From an uncultured Gammaproteobacteria bacterium (GTDB taxonomy: Bacteria; Pseudomonadota; Gammaproteobacteria; Arenicellales; JAANXG01), in the NCBI GenBank assembly GCA_947259175.1, contig CAMYKW010000008.1, forward strand, positions 21,139 through 85,138: a stretch of DNA of 64,000 nt, read 5' to 3'. This document shows, piece after piece, positions 9,188-20,089 of this stretch. A program made the position numbers and the translations under genes. Position 1 is the stretch's first letter. Every line of letters begins with the position of its first letter. Under the pieces are notes generated by a model, which saw only the letters and a program-made list of their open reading frames with translations, was not told the DNA's origin and searched no databases.

Positions 9188-9958
9188 ATGGGGAAAATCG
9201 TCGCAGTCGCCAACCAAAAAGGGGGTGTGGGCAAGACCACCACCGGCATCAATCTTGCCGCCTCCCTGGCCGCGGAAGCTAAGCGCGCGGTCTTGCTGGT
9301 GGACATCGATCCGCAGGGGAATGCGACCGTAGGCAGCGGCGTGGACAAGGACGCAGTCGAAAAATCCGTTTATGACCTGTTGCTGCAGAATGCTGAGATT
9401 GTAGAGGTGCAGGTCTCTTCCGAGGCAGGGTACGACCTCATCCCCGCAAACGGAGATCTTGCCGGGGCCCAGGTGGAGCTGGTCAACGAAATCGGCCGCG
9501 AACTGCGGTTGCGCATGGCGCTGGAGCAGGTTCGTGACGACTACGACTACATCCTCATCGACTGTCCCCCCGCCCTGAATATATTGACCATCAACGCCCT
9601 GGTGGCGTCGGACACGGTGATCATCCCGATGCAGTGCGAGTACTTTGCGCTCGAGGGGCTGACCGCGCTGGTCAATACCATCAGCAAAATCCGCCAGCTG
9701 CTGAATCCGCGGTTGCGTATCGAGGGCCTGCTGCGGACCATGTTCGACGGGCGCAATACGCTGGCCAATGAGGTGTCAGACCAATTACAGCAGCACTTCG
9801 GCGACAAGGTTTATCGTACGATCATTCCGCGCAACGTACGCCTGGCGGAAGCCCCCAGTTACGGTAGGCCGGTGATGTATTACGACAAGAGCTCAAAGGG
9901 AGCCCAGGCCTACCTGGAGCTCGCAGGTGAAATAATCAGACGGGACGAGGCGGCATGA
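9188..9958 (+). CDS. parA: Chromosome partitioning ATPase ParA (Soj)
   Basis: 256 residues from the ATG at 9188, beginning MGKIVAVANQKGGVGKTTT with the deviant Walker A motif KGGVGKTTT at residues 10-18. DIDPQGNAT (switch I) and YILIDCPPALN (Walker B) follow. A GTG at 9179 would add three residues but sits too close to the purine tract. ParA binds DNA non-specifically in its ATP form and moves ParB-parS complexes to segregate chromosome origins. Its TGA overlaps the ATG of parB. Confidence 0.95.
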   Translation: MGKIVAVANQKGGVGKTTTGINLAASLAAEAKRAVLLVDIDPQGNATVGSGVDKDAVEKSVYDLLLQNAEIVEVQVSSEAGYDLIPANGDLAGAQVELVNEIGRELRLRMALEQVRDDYDYILIDCPPALNILTINALVASDTVIIPMQCEYFALEGLTALVNTISKIRQLLNPRLRIEGLLRTMFDGRNTLANEVSDQLQQHFGDKVYRTIIPRNVRLAEAPSYGRPVMYYDKSSKGAQAYLELAGEIIRRDEAA

Positions 9959-10818
9959 GCACGGCAAAAAAGAAACGACTTGGGCGAGGCCTGGACGCTT
10001 TGTTGGGGGACCTCACGGACAGCGGCGGCGGCCGGCACAAGGAGGCAGAGCTCCGGGATCTGCCCATCGACCTGATGGAGCGCGGTCGCTACCAGCCCCG
10101 CACCCACATGAATAAAGCGGCGCTGGAGGAGCTGGCGCAGTCGATCAAGGCCCAAGGGGTGTTGCAACCGGTCGTAGTTCGCCCGCTGCCGGGGGAGAGG
10201 TTTGAAATTATCGCCGGTGAACGGCGCTGGCGGGCGGCGCAACTCGCCGGCCTGGAGTCGGTGCCGGTCGTGGTCCGAGCGATCCCCGACGACGCCGCGT
10301 TGGCCATTGCGCTGATAGAAAATATTCAGCGGGAAAACTTGAATCCGGTGGAGGAGGCCAATGGCCTGCAGCGTTTGCTGGATGAGTTCGGCCTCACCCA
10401 TCAGCAGGTCGCGGACACGATCGGGCGTTCACGAGCTGCGGTGACCAACCTGCTGCGCCTGCTCACCCTTAATCCGCTGTGCAAGAAGCTTCTTGAGCAA
10501 GAGCAGCTGGAGATGGGACATGCCCGCGCGCTGTTGGCGCTCTCCGGCGCTGACCAGGACGCTGCGGCGAAAGAAGTGGCGGCCAAGGGCCTGTCTGTGC
10601 GCCAGACCGAAGCCCTGGTGCGGCGCTGGCAACAGTCGCGCGGCGCGCGCAAGCCCGCGGTCGTGAAACCGAACGCCGATATCCAGCGCCTGCAACAGCA
10701 GTTGTCCGAACGGCTCGCCGCCAAGGTGTCGATAAAGGACCGCGGCGGGAGTGGACAGGTGGTGATCCAGTACCATAATTTGGACCAGCTCGACGGGATT
10801 TTGGAGCGGATCAAATAA
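9955..10818 (+). CDS. parB: Chromosome partitioning protein ParB (Spo0J)
   Basis: 287 residues. The N-terminal CTPase/ParB domain shows GVLQPVVVRP, GERRWRAAQLAG (the arginine-rich patch) and IALIENIQRENLNPVEEA. A helix-turn-helix (LTHQQVADTIGRSRAAVTN) lies in the middle and a C-terminal dimerisation segment ends the protein. ParB loads onto parS sites, spreads as a CTP clamp and is moved by ParA. The start overlaps the parA stop in an ATGA. I saw no perfect parS consensus in the window. Confidence 0.95.
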   Translation: MSTAKKKRLGRGLDALLGDLTDSGGGRHKEAELRDLPIDLMERGRYQPRTHMNKAALEELAQSIKAQGVLQPVVVRPLPGERFEIIAGERRWRAAQLAGLESVPVVVRAIPDDAALAIALIENIQRENLNPVEEANGLQRLLDEFGLTHQQVADTIGRSRAAVTNLLRLLTLNPLCKKLLEQEQLEMGHARALLALSGADQDAAAKEVAAKGLSVRQTEALVRRWQQSRGARKPAVVKPNADIQRLQQQLSERLAAKVSIKDRGGSGQVVIQYHNLDQLDGILERIK

Positions 10819-10858
10819 CCGGTCTGCGGATCCGATCGCGTTCGCCATGGTTACCGTG

Positions 10859-10885
10859 TTGACCGTCCCATGCCTGGTCTATTAA
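10859..10885 (+). promoter_or_regulatory. Candidate promoter for the atp operon
   Basis: TTGACC at 10859-10864 and TATTAA at 10880-10885 with a 15-base spacer, between parB and atpI. The spacing is shorter than the 17-base optimum, so this is only a candidate. Confidence 0.33.
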
Positions 10886-10999
10886 ACTGCCTCGGCTTTG
10901 CTGCGGTGCAGCTAAACGCGCGCCGCTACCGGGCCCAATGCGTTGCTAACAGACGGCCTGAGCGGCCGTGTTGTCGTTTTTGACGGGGCCGCGGCGGCT

Positions 11000-11407
11000 G
11001 TGTCCAGGTTGCAAACGAAACCGCACGCGCTGTCAACGGTCAGGCGAATCCTGGTCGCGCAACTAGGTATTACTTTCGCCTTGGCGTTGGCCCTTGTTCT
11101 CTACGGGCGCATCGCCGCATATTCGGCACTGCTCGGAGGGATGATTTACACCATCGCCAATACGTACGCAGGGTGGCGCATATTTTCGCGCAAGCAAGGC
11201 GATTCAGTGCACGGCGAGCTTTACAACTTTTATCGCGCCGAGTTCGGGAAGTTGGTAATGATCGGCGCCCTGTGCGCGGCAACGTTCGCCGCGATCGAGG
11301 CGATCAGCGTGATCGCGTTTGTTGGCGGTTGTGTCGCGGCAATGGTCGCCGGCGTGGTAGGCGCGAGCTTCGAGCCAGCGAATTGCGCGCCGCCCAGACA
11401 AAAGTAA
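11000..11407 (+). CDS. atpI: ATP synthase subunit I
   Basis: 135 residues from a GTG at 11000; a TTG at 10943 would give 154 but the extra N terminus has no family counterpart. Four hydrophobic helices are visible (AQLGITFALALALVLYG, ALLGGMIYTIANTYAG, LVMIGALCAATFAAI, VIAFVGGCVAAMVAG). AtpI is a small inner-membrane protein thought to help c-ring assembly and is not part of the final complex. It heads the atpBEFHAGDC operon and ends 21 bases before atpB. The family is divergent, but position and topology make the call reliable. Confidence 0.85.
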   Translation: MSRLQTKPHALSTVRRILVAQLGITFALALALVLYGRIAAYSALLGGMIYTIANTYAGWRIFSRKQGDSVHGELYNFYRAEFGKLVMIGALCAATFAAIEAISVIAFVGGCVAAMVAGVVGASFEPANCAPPRQK

Positions 11408-12289
<882 letters not shown>

Positions 12290-12334
12290 GACGGTTTTTC
12301 AATCTCACCTGAAACTTCAGATTAGGAGAATAAG

Positions 12335-12571
12335 ATGGAAACAGCATTGCTCTACGTTGCCGGCGCGGTCCTTCTGGGCCTGGCCGGTGTCGGTGTGGGT
12401 GTCGGTGTTGGCGTGTTGGGAGCGCGGTTTCTCGAAGGCATCGCCCGCCAGCCGGAGCTTCTGCCGATGCTTCGTACTCAGTTCTTTATCGTCATGGGGC
12501 TCGTTGACGCGATCCCGATCATCGGTGTCGCGATCTCGTTGTACATCCTGTTCGCAGTGGTGGGCGGTTAG
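12335..12571 (+). CDS. atpE: F1Fo ATP synthase subunit c
   Basis: 78 residues, a two-helix hairpin. Helix 1 has the glycine-rich run [18 protein letters not shown]; the polar loop is ARQPELLP; helix 2 has [16 protein letters not shown] with the proton-carrying Asp in VDAIP. Asp and the absence of a sodium-site Glu/Ser pattern suggest proton coupling. The four-fold Gly-Val alternation is more regular than in E. coli (GLAAIGAAIGIGILG). A TTAGGAGAATAAG ribosome-binding region precedes the ATG. Confidence 0.96.
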   Translation: METALLYVAGAVLLGLAGVGVGVGVGVLGARFLEGIARQPELLPMLRTQFFIVMGLVDAIPIIGVAISLYILFAVVGG

Positions 12572-12609
12572 ACAAGGCGAATTATAGTTTTGAGTTATAG
12601 GAGCCGGCC

Positions 12610-13080
12610 ATGAATATCAACCTGACTCTGATCGGGCAGTCGATTGCTTTCGCCCTGTTTGTCTGGTTTTGCATGAAGTTTATATGGCCCCCGATCATGA
12701 ACGCGCTGGAGCAGCGGAAGAAGACCATCGCTGATGGACTGGCCGCCGGGGAACGCGGCAAGCGCGAGCAAGAGCTCGGTGAGCAGCGCGCCACCGAGGT
12801 GATCAAAGAGGCCAAGGGCAAGGCTGCCGAAGTGATAGCGAGCGCCGAAAAGCGCGGTGCCGAGATCGTCGAACAGGCGAAAAACGACGCCAAGACGGAA
12901 GGTGAGCGGATTGTCGCCGCCGCCCGCGCCGATATTGAGCAGGAGGCTCAGCGGGCGCGCGAGGCGCTGCGCACCGAGGTCGCGGCACTGGCCACCGCCG
13001 GGGCCGAGCAGATCCTGGGTCGAGAAGTCGACGCCGGCGCACATGCCGAGATGCTCGATGAACTGGCGACCCAGCTTTAG
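12610..13080 (+). CDS. atpF: F1Fo ATP synthase subunit b
   Basis: 156 residues, the E. coli length. One N-terminal transmembrane helix (LIGQSIAFALFVWFCMKFIW) is followed by PPIMNALEQRKKTIADGL and a long charged helix (about residues 35-140) that forms the peripheral-stalk coiled coil. The C terminus contacts subunit delta. It lies 38 bases after atpE, with a TTATAGGAGCC ribosome-binding region. Confidence 0.96.
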   Translation: MNINLTLIGQSIAFALFVWFCMKFIWPPIMNALEQRKKTIADGLAAGERGKREQELGEQRATEVIKEAKGKAAEVIASAEKRGAEIVEQAKNDAKTEGERIVAAARADIEQEAQRAREALRTEVAALATAGAEQILGREVDAGAHAEMLDELATQL

Positions 13081-13092
13081 CGGAGAGTTTCA

Positions 13093-13629
13093 TTGAGCGA
13101 GCACCACACCATCGCCCGTCCCTACGCGCAAGCGGTATTTGAGCTGGCCAGGGACGCGAACGACTATCAGTCCTGGTCACAGGCGCTGGCATGGTTGGCA
13201 GCGCTGGCGGCCAATTCCGAAATCCGCGAGCTGGTGCAAAACCCGCGCGTAGATCGCCCTGCTCTGATACAGCTTATCGAAGACATCTGCCAAGACAAGT
13301 TGTTTCCCGAGGCGAAGAGCTTTCTACGTCTGATCATCGCGAACGATCGGTTTTTCAGCCTGCCGGCCATAGCCACTCAGTTCGAAACCATGCGGGCCGA
13401 AGCCGAGGGCACCATCCAGGCGGAGCTGATTACGGCGCAGTTGGTGACCGATGACCAACGGACCAAAATCACCGCATCGTTGTCGCGGCGACTGGGGCGT
13501 GAGGTCACCCTGCGGGTGACCGAGGATGCGGCGCTGATCGGCGGCGCCGTGCTGCGCGCCGGAGACATGGTGATCGACGCCTCGGTTAAGGGCCGGCTGC
13601 AAAAACTGGCCGCCAACCTGGCACATTAG
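13093..13629 (+). CDS. atpH: F1Fo ATP synthase subunit delta (TTG start)
   Basis: 178 residues beginning at a TTG at 13093. The start is supported by GGAGAG seven bases upstream and by the family N terminus (M)SEHHTIARPYAQAVFE, which aligns with E. coli MSEFITVARPYAKAAF. The C-terminal VTEDAALIGGAVLRAGD VIDASVKGRL pattern is typical of delta/OSCP. It joins the peripheral stalk to the top of the F1 head. The rare start may reduce expression of this single-copy subunit. Confidence 0.95.
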   Translation: MSEHHTIARPYAQAVFELARDANDYQSWSQALAWLAALAANSEIRELVQNPRVDRPALIQLIEDICQDKLFPEAKSFLRLIIANDRFFSLPAIATQFETMRAEAEGTIQAELITAQLVTDDQRTKITASLSRRLGREVTLRVTEDAALIGGAVLRAGDMVIDASVKGRLQKLAANLAH

Positions 13630-13673
13630 AGAACAACTGGGGAACCCGCACCCAACACTTTTGAGGAATAGTT

Positions 13674-15221
13674 ATGACCACCCAGCTGAACCCATCTGAA
13701 ATCAGCGAACTGATCAAAGAGCGGATAAAGAGCTTTGAAGCGGTCGCCGAGGCGCGCACCGAAGGCACGGTTGTCAGTCTGACCGACGGCATCACGCGAA
13801 TCCATGGACTTGCCGATGCGATGCAGGGGGAGATGCTGGAATTCCCGGGAGAGACTTACGGGCTGGCGCTGAACCTCGAGCGGGACTCGGTCGGCGCGGT
13901 GATACTGGGTGATTACGAACACATCTCCGAAGGCGACACCGTGAAGTGCACCGGGCGTATCCTCGAAGTGCCGGTCGGCGAGGGCCTGATCGGCCGCGTG
14001 GTGGACTCTCTTGGGGCGCCGGTGGATGCCAAGGGGCCCATTCAGGCGGCGCAGACGTCGCCGATTGAAAAAGTGGCGCCGGGCGTGATCACGCGCCAGT
14101 CGGTCAGCCAACCGGTGCAGACCGGGCTGAAATCTGTGGACTCGATGGTGCCCATTGGCCGTGGACAACGGGAGCTGATTATCGGTGACCGGCAGACCGG
14201 CAAGACCGCGGTCGCCATCGACACCATCATCAATCAAAAAGGAAAAGACCTGGTCTGCATCTACGTCGCGGTCGGCCAAAAGGCGTCGTCCATCGCCAAT
14301 GTCGTACACAAGCTCGAAGAGCACGGCGCGATGGATCACACCATCGTGGTTGCGGCGGCAGCCTCCGATTCCGCGGCGATGCAATACATCGCCCCTTACT
14401 CGGGATGTGCCATGGGAGAGTACTTCCGCGACCGAGGACAGGATGCGCTGATTATCTACGACGACCTCACCAAGCAGGCCTGGGCCTATCGCCAAGTGTC
14501 GCTGTTGCTGCGCCGCCCCCCCGGCCGCGAAGCCTATCCCGGCGATGTTTTTTACTTGCACTCGCGGCTGCTCGAACGCGCCGCGCGGGTGAATGCGGAG
14601 TACGTGGAAAAGGAGACCGGGGGCGAAGTAAAAGGCCGCACCGGTTCACTGACCGCGCTGCCTATCATCGAGACCCAGGCGGGGGACGTATCGGCGTTTG
14701 TGCCGACCAACGTGATCTCAATCACCGATGGCCAAATTTACCTGGAGTCGGACCTGTTCAACGCCGGTATCCGTCCGGCCATAAATGCCGGCCTGTCGGT
14801 GTCCCGCGTAGGCGGCGCGGCGCAGACCAATCTGATCAAAAAACTCGGCGGCGGCGTGCGGCTGGCGCTGGCCCAGTACCGTGAACTGGCGGCTTTTTCG
14901 CAATTCGCGTCGGACCTGGATGAGGCTACGCGCAAGCAGCTTGAGCGCGGCCAGCGTGTTACCGAGTTGATGAAGCAAAAACAGTACTCACCGATGTCGG
15001 TGGCGCAGATGGCGGTGGTGTTGTTTTCCGCTAACGAGGGCTATCTGGATGATGTGGAAGTCGACAAGGTGGTCGATTTTGAGGCGGCGCTTCAGGCCTA
15101 CATCAAGGCCGAGCACGGCGGACTGCTGGACAGCATGAACGAAACTCCGGAGTACAACGACGACGTCGCGCAGGCGCTGCACGCAGCGCTGAAGGCGTTC
15201 AAGGACCATGGGTCCTGGTAA
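13674..15221 (+). CDS. atpA: F1Fo ATP synthase subunit alpha
   Basis: 515 residues, normal length. N-terminal [19 protein letters not shown]-loop [15 protein letters not shown] at about residues 170-184, Walker B-like [17 protein letters not shown], and the alpha-specific [18 protein letters not shown]. It is the non-catalytic nucleotide-binding subunit of F1. TGAGGAATAGTT upstream provides the ribosome-binding site. Confidence 0.97.
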   Translation: MTTQLNPSEISELIKERIKSFEAVAEARTEGTVVSLTDGITRIHGLADAMQGEMLEFPGETYGLALNLERDSVGAVILGDYEHISEGDTVKCTGRILEVPVGEGLIGRVVDSLGAPVDAKGPIQAAQTSPIEKVAPGVITRQSVSQPVQTGLKSVDSMVPIGRGQRELIIGDRQTGKTAVAIDTIINQKGKDLVCIYVAVGQKASSIANVVHKLEEHGAMDHTIVVAAAASDSAAMQYIAPYSGCAMGEYFRDRGQDALIIYDDLTKQAWAYRQVSLLLRRPPGREAYPGDVFYLHSRLLERAARVNAEYVEKETGGEVKGRTGSLTALPIIETQAGDVSAFVPTNVISITDGQIYLESDLFNAGIRPAINAGLSVSRVGGAAQTNLIKKLGGGVRLALAQYRELAAFSQFASDLDEATRKQLERGQRVTELMKQKQYSPMSVAQMAVVLFSANEGYLDDVEVDKVVDFEAALQAYIKAEHGGLLDSMNETPEYNDDVAQALHAALKAFKDHGSW

Positions 15222-15272
15222 CCCTGTGATGCGGTACGGAATTCTCAATGGGTATGGGTAGCGGGACGAGAT

Positions 15273-16133
15273 ATGGCCGGCGCTAAAGAAATTCGCACCA
15301 AGATTAAGAGTATTCAAAATACTCAGAAAATCACCAAGGCCATGGAGATGGTTGCCGCCAGCAAGATGCGCAGGGCGCAGGAGCGCATGCAGGCGGCGCG
15401 CCCCTATGCACAAAAGATGCGCAACGTCGTCGCGCACCTGGCCCGCGCCCATCCTGAGTACAGGCACCCCTTCGTTGTCGAGCGCGGCGCCAAACGGGTG
15501 GGGCTGGTGATCGTGTCTACGGACCGGGGTTTGTGTGGCGGACTCAATGTCAACCTGTTCCGCGCGGTGTTGTCGACCATGGAGGAATGGCACGACAAAG
15601 GTGCGGAGATTGCCCTCGCCACAATCGGCAGCAAGGCGCTGGGTTTTTTCAAGCGCCTCGGCGGCAATATCATCTCCGAGGCCTCGCAGCTTGGCGATGC
15701 CCCCGCGGTGACCGATCTGATCGGCGCGATCAAGGTGATGCTGGGCGCCTACGAGCAAGGCAAGCTCGATCGGCTGTTCCTGATTCACAATGACTTCGTC
15801 AACACCATGGTGCAAAGGCCGGAGATTCTACAGTTGTTACCGGTGCCACCGAGCGAAGAGCAGGAGTTACGGCATCACTGGGACTATCTGTATGAGCCGG
15901 ACGCCAAAGACGTGCTGGACGTATTGTTCACGCGCTACATCGAGTCGCTGGTTTACCAGGGGGTGGTGGAGAACCTGGCCTGCGAGCAGGCGGCGCGCAT
16001 GGTGGCGATGAAAGCGGCTTCTGACAACGCGGGCAACCTGATCGACGAGCTACAGCTTGCCTACAACAAGGCACGCCAGGCCGCGATCACACAGGAGATT
16101 TCCGAGATCGTCGGCGGCGCGGCCGCAGTTTGA
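15273..16133 (+). CDS. atpG: F1Fo ATP synthase subunit gamma
   Basis: 286 residues, the E. coli length. N-terminal coiled-coil start [20 protein letters not shown] and [16 protein letters not shown], the [16 protein letters not shown] block in the middle, and the C-terminal [18 protein letters not shown] plus [22 protein letters not shown] rotor helix are all conserved. It is the central rotor shaft of F1. A 112-base spacer without a recognisable gene separates it from atpD. Confidence 0.97.
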   Translation: MAGAKEIRTKIKSIQNTQKITKAMEMVAASKMRRAQERMQAARPYAQKMRNVVAHLARAHPEYRHPFVVERGAKRVGLVIVSTDRGLCGGLNVNLFRAVLSTMEEWHDKGAEIALATIGSKALGFFKRLGGNIISEASQLGDAPAVTDLIGAIKVMLGAYEQGKLDRLFLIHNDFVNTMVQRPEILQLLPVPPSEEQELRHHWDYLYEPDAKDVLDVLFTRYIESLVYQGVVENLACEQAARMVAMKAASDNAGNLIDELQLAYNKARQAAITQEISEIVGGAAAV

Positions 16134-16227
16134 GGCGGAGAAAGAATCCTCAATGAATGAAACTTCAGCCAAGGCAAAGCGATGCGCACCGGTGTGGCAG
16201 GGCTTTTCTTTGCGCTTATTTTGGTGA

Positions 16228-17625
<1,398 letters not shown>

Positions 17626-17644
17626 CTGAGAGGGGAAGGTACGC

Positions 17645-18070
17645 ATGGCCATGACAATCCACGTCGACATTGCCAGCGCTGAAGAGGAAATTCATTCCGG
17701 GCCTGCTACGGTGGTGTATGCGCCCGCGGAAATGGGCGAGATAGGGATATACCCGCGCCACGCACCGCTGTTGAGCCGTCTCAAGCCGGGCGAAGTTCGC
17801 GTTCAGACCCAATCGGGGGAGGAGCTGTTCTTTTTTGTCTCCGGAGGCCTGTTGGAGGTCCAGCCGCATGTGGTTACAGTGCTGGCGGATACCGCGATAC
17901 GCGCCGCCGACCTCGACGAAGCAGCGGCGCAGGAAGCGCAGAAGCAGGCGGAACAACAGATGAGGGACCGCAAGTCGGACATTGATTACGCCAAGGCCAA
18001 GGCGGAGATGGTGCAGGCGGCGGCCCAGCTGCGCGCGATTCAAAAACTTCGTAAACGCGGCCGAGGCTGA
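17645..18070 (+). CDS. atpC: F1Fo ATP synthase subunit epsilon
   Basis: 141 residues. Begins [16 protein letters not shown], close to E. coli MAMTYHLDVVSAEQQ, which supports the ATG at 17645. The N-terminal beta sandwich has [21 protein letters not shown]; the C-terminal helical hairpin (about residues 90-140) is basic and Ala/Gln rich. It regulates ATPase activity and couples F1 to the c-ring. Last gene of the operon, followed by a strong hairpin. Confidence 0.96.
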   Translation: MAMTIHVDIASAEEEIHSGPATVVYAPAEMGEIGIYPRHAPLLSRLKPGEVRVQTQSGEELFFFVSGGLLEVQPHVVTVLADTAIRAADLDEAAAQEAQKQAEQQMRDRKSDIDYAKAKAEMVQAAAQLRAIQKLRKRGRG

Positions 18071-18074
18071 TCCA

Positions 18075-18098
18075 GCGCGCAGCGCCGATGCTGCGCGC
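18075..18098 (+). terminator. Strong hairpin after atpC
   Basis: GCGCGCAGC at 18075-18083 pairs perfectly with GCTGCGCGC at 18090-18098 around a six-base loop. No T-run follows, so it is not a classical intrinsic terminator; it may protect the atp mRNA 3' end or work with Rho. Confidence 0.45.
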
Positions 18099-18123
18099 AA
18101 CCCGGAGACTTTGAAGTTTCGTA

Positions 18124-18609
18124 ATGTCAGCACCCATCAAGACCGACACGGTAGTCTCATTCACTTATGTGATTCGCGATCCCAGCGGCGAGATCTGTGA
18201 GTACCGCGATCTCCCGTTGGCCTACATTCACGGCGGACACAGTCCGCTTTTCCCGCAGATAGAGCGCGCCCTGGACGGACAAACCGTGGGTCACCGAGCG
18301 GTCGTCACATTGAGCGCGGAGGAGGCGTTCGGAGAGCACGACCCCGCTTTGACCTTTGCTGACGCGGTCGATAACGTGCCGGACGAATTACGTTATGTCG
18401 GCGCCGAGTTCGAAGCCGAAAATGAACAAGGTGAGCGCCGCCAGTTCCGCGTCACTAAGATTGAGGACGGCCTTTTGACCGTCGACGCGAACCATCCGTT
18501 GGCGGGCAAGGCGCTGACCTATGAGGTCACGGTGGTTGGTGTGCGCGAGGCCACCGAGGAAGAGTTGCGAGCCGGGCAGGCGGAACCGGATCTGTCGTCG
18601 CTGCGATAG
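18124..18609 (+). CDS. FKBP-type peptidyl-prolyl cis-trans isomerase, SlyD-like
   Basis: 161 residues with the FKBP/SlyD arrangement: an N-terminal half-domain (DTVVSFTYVIRDPSGEI, LAYIHGGHSPLFPQIERAL), the insert-in-flap region with AEEAFGEHDPALTF, and the returning strands DANHPLAGKALTYEVTVVGV. SlyD/FkpB proteins are cytosolic prolyl isomerases and chaperones; the His-rich metal-binding tail of E. coli SlyD is absent here. It follows the atp operon by 53 bases with a hairpin between. Confidence 0.9.
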   Translation: MSAPIKTDTVVSFTYVIRDPSGEICEYRDLPLAYIHGGHSPLFPQIERALDGQTVGHRAVVTLSAEEAFGEHDPALTFADAVDNVPDELRYVGAEFEAENEQGERRQFRVTKIEDGLLTVDANHPLAGKALTYEVTVVGVREATEEELRAGQAEPDLSSLR

Positions 18610-18640
18610 ACGCCAAGTCTCGGCACGTCTCCCGTCCCGG

Positions 18641-18649
18641 TGGTATAGT
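18641..18649 (+). promoter_or_regulatory. Candidate extended -10 promoter for glmU
   Basis: TGGTATAGT (TG-n-TATAGT) lies about 38 bases before the glmU ATG. The extended TG may make up for the absence of a clear -35 box. Confidence 0.45.
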
Positions 18650-18686
18650 GTTCGTCGCGACGAGCAGTCACCCTCCCGAAACAACT

Positions 18687-20057
18687 ATGAGCCTCGAAGT
18701 CATTATTCTCGCTGCCGGCAAGGGCAAGCGGATGCGATCCGGCCTGCCGAAGGTGTTGCACACCCTGGCAGGCAAGCCGCTCATCAACCATGTGCTGGAA
18801 ACCGCACGGGCGCTGGCGCCGCGGGCGATCCATGTGGTGTGCGGGCCGGACCACCAGGCGGTGCAGGCGGTGGCCGGCGGGGATCTGGTGCAGTGCGTGG
18901 TGCAGGCCGAGCAACTCGGCACCGGCCATGCGGTGTTGCAGGCGTTGCCGCAGGCCGGGCCGGAAGCGCTGGTGCTGGTACTGTATGCAGACGTTCCGCT
19001 GGTGAGCGGCGATACACTGCGCGCGGTCATCGACGGCGCCGCACAGGGCGCCCTGTCGCTGTTGACCGTAGTGGTGGACGACCCGGGCGGTTATGGTCGG
19101 ATTCTGCGTGACGCACAGGGGCGCATCGCGGGCATCGTCGAGGAGCGCGATGCAAGCGACGATCAGCGAAACATCAACGAGGTGAATACCGGCATTTTGG
19201 CGGCGTCGGCAAGGGCGCTGGAGGGGTGGCTGGCGCGTATCGGCGACGATAATGACCAGAACGAGTTCTATCTGACTGACGTAGTCGCGCTCGCACGACA
19301 GGACGGGACGGCGATTCACGCTACCGCGGCGCCCGGCAAGGAAGAGGTGCTGGGCGTCAACAGCCGGCAAGATCTGGCGATCCTGGAGCGTGCCTATCAG
19401 CGCCGTATGGCACAGGCGCTGATGAGCCGGGGTGTGACCGTAATCGATCCCAACCGGCTCGATGTTCGCGGTCGGATAACGGCGGGACGCGACTGTGCGC
19501 TGGATGTCAACGTGGTGCTGGAGGGAAATGTCGAGCTGGGCGACCGGGTCACCATCGGCCCGAATAATGTGATCCGGGACTCAACGATAGGCGATGACGT
19601 GGTGGTGCTCGCGAATTGCGTCATTGAGCAGGCGAGCATCGCTGCCGGCGTCCGCATCGGTCCCTTCGCCAGAATTCGACCCGGAACCCGAGTGCAACAG
19701 CAGGTCCATATCGGCAACTTCGTGGAGATCAAGAACAGTGAGCTTCGCACAGGCGCAAAGGTGAACCACCTGAGTTATGTGGGCGACACCACGGTGGGAC
19801 GAAACACCAATATTGGCGCCGGGGTCATCACCTGCAACTACGACGGAGCGCACAAACACCGAACCGAAATCGGGGATGATGTGTTTATCGGCTCCAACTG
19901 CCAGCTGGTTGCCCCGGTGACAATTGATCAGGGCGCAACTATCGGCGCGGGGTCGACGATAACCAATGATGTGCCGGAGAGGACGCTCGCGGTCACACGG
20001 GCACGGCAGCGACATGTTGCCGGATGGCGGCGGCCAAGCAAGGACGGCAAGCGTTAG
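18687..20057 (+). CDS. glmU: Bifunctional GlcNAc-1-phosphate uridyltransferase / glucosamine-1-phosphate acetyltransferase
   Basis: 456 residues from the ATG at 18687, exactly the E. coli length; the frame is open upstream to 18648 but those residues have no family counterpart. The N-terminal pyrophosphorylase has LAAGKGKRMRSGLPKVLH; the central part has EERDA and NEVNTGI; the C-terminal left-handed beta-helix shows hexapeptide repeats and GDTTVGRNTNIGAGVITCNY with GSNCQLVAPV. Makes UDP-GlcNAc for peptidoglycan and LPS in the cytosol. It ends 32 bases before glmS, which supplies glucosamine-6-phosphate for the same pathway. Confidence 0.97.
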   Translation: MSLEVIILAAGKGKRMRSGLPKVLHTLAGKPLINHVLETARALAPRAIHVVCGPDHQAVQAVAGGDLVQCVVQAEQLGTGHAVLQALPQAGPEALVLVLYADVPLVSGDTLRAVIDGAAQGALSLLTVVVDDPGGYGRILRDAQGRIAGIVEERDASDDQRNINEVNTGILAASARALEGWLARIGDDNDQNEFYLTDVVALARQDGTAIHATAAPGKEEVLGVNSRQDLAILERAYQRRMAQALMSRGVTVIDPNRLDVRGRITAGRDCALDVNVVLEGNVELGDRVTIGPNNVIRDSTIGDDVVVLANCVIEQASIAAGVRIGPFARIRPGTRVQQQVHIGNFVEIKNSELRTGAKVNHLSYVGDTTVGRNTNIGAGVITCNYDGAHKHRTEIGDDVFIGSNCQLVAPVTIDQGATIGAGSTITNDVPERTLAVTRARQRHVAGWRRPSKDGKR

Positions 20058-20089
20058 CGTCGTCGCGTGATGACCATGGGAGCTTCAAT

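Noticed and set aside
9188..10818. parS site near parAB
   Set aside because: No sequence close to GTTTCACGTGAAAC was found by eye here or elsewhere in the window.
13626..14561. 311-residue minus-strand ORF opposite atpA
   Set aside because: Antisense shadow in GC-rich coding sequence; His/Asp/Arg-rich without recognisable domains, while atpA is certain.
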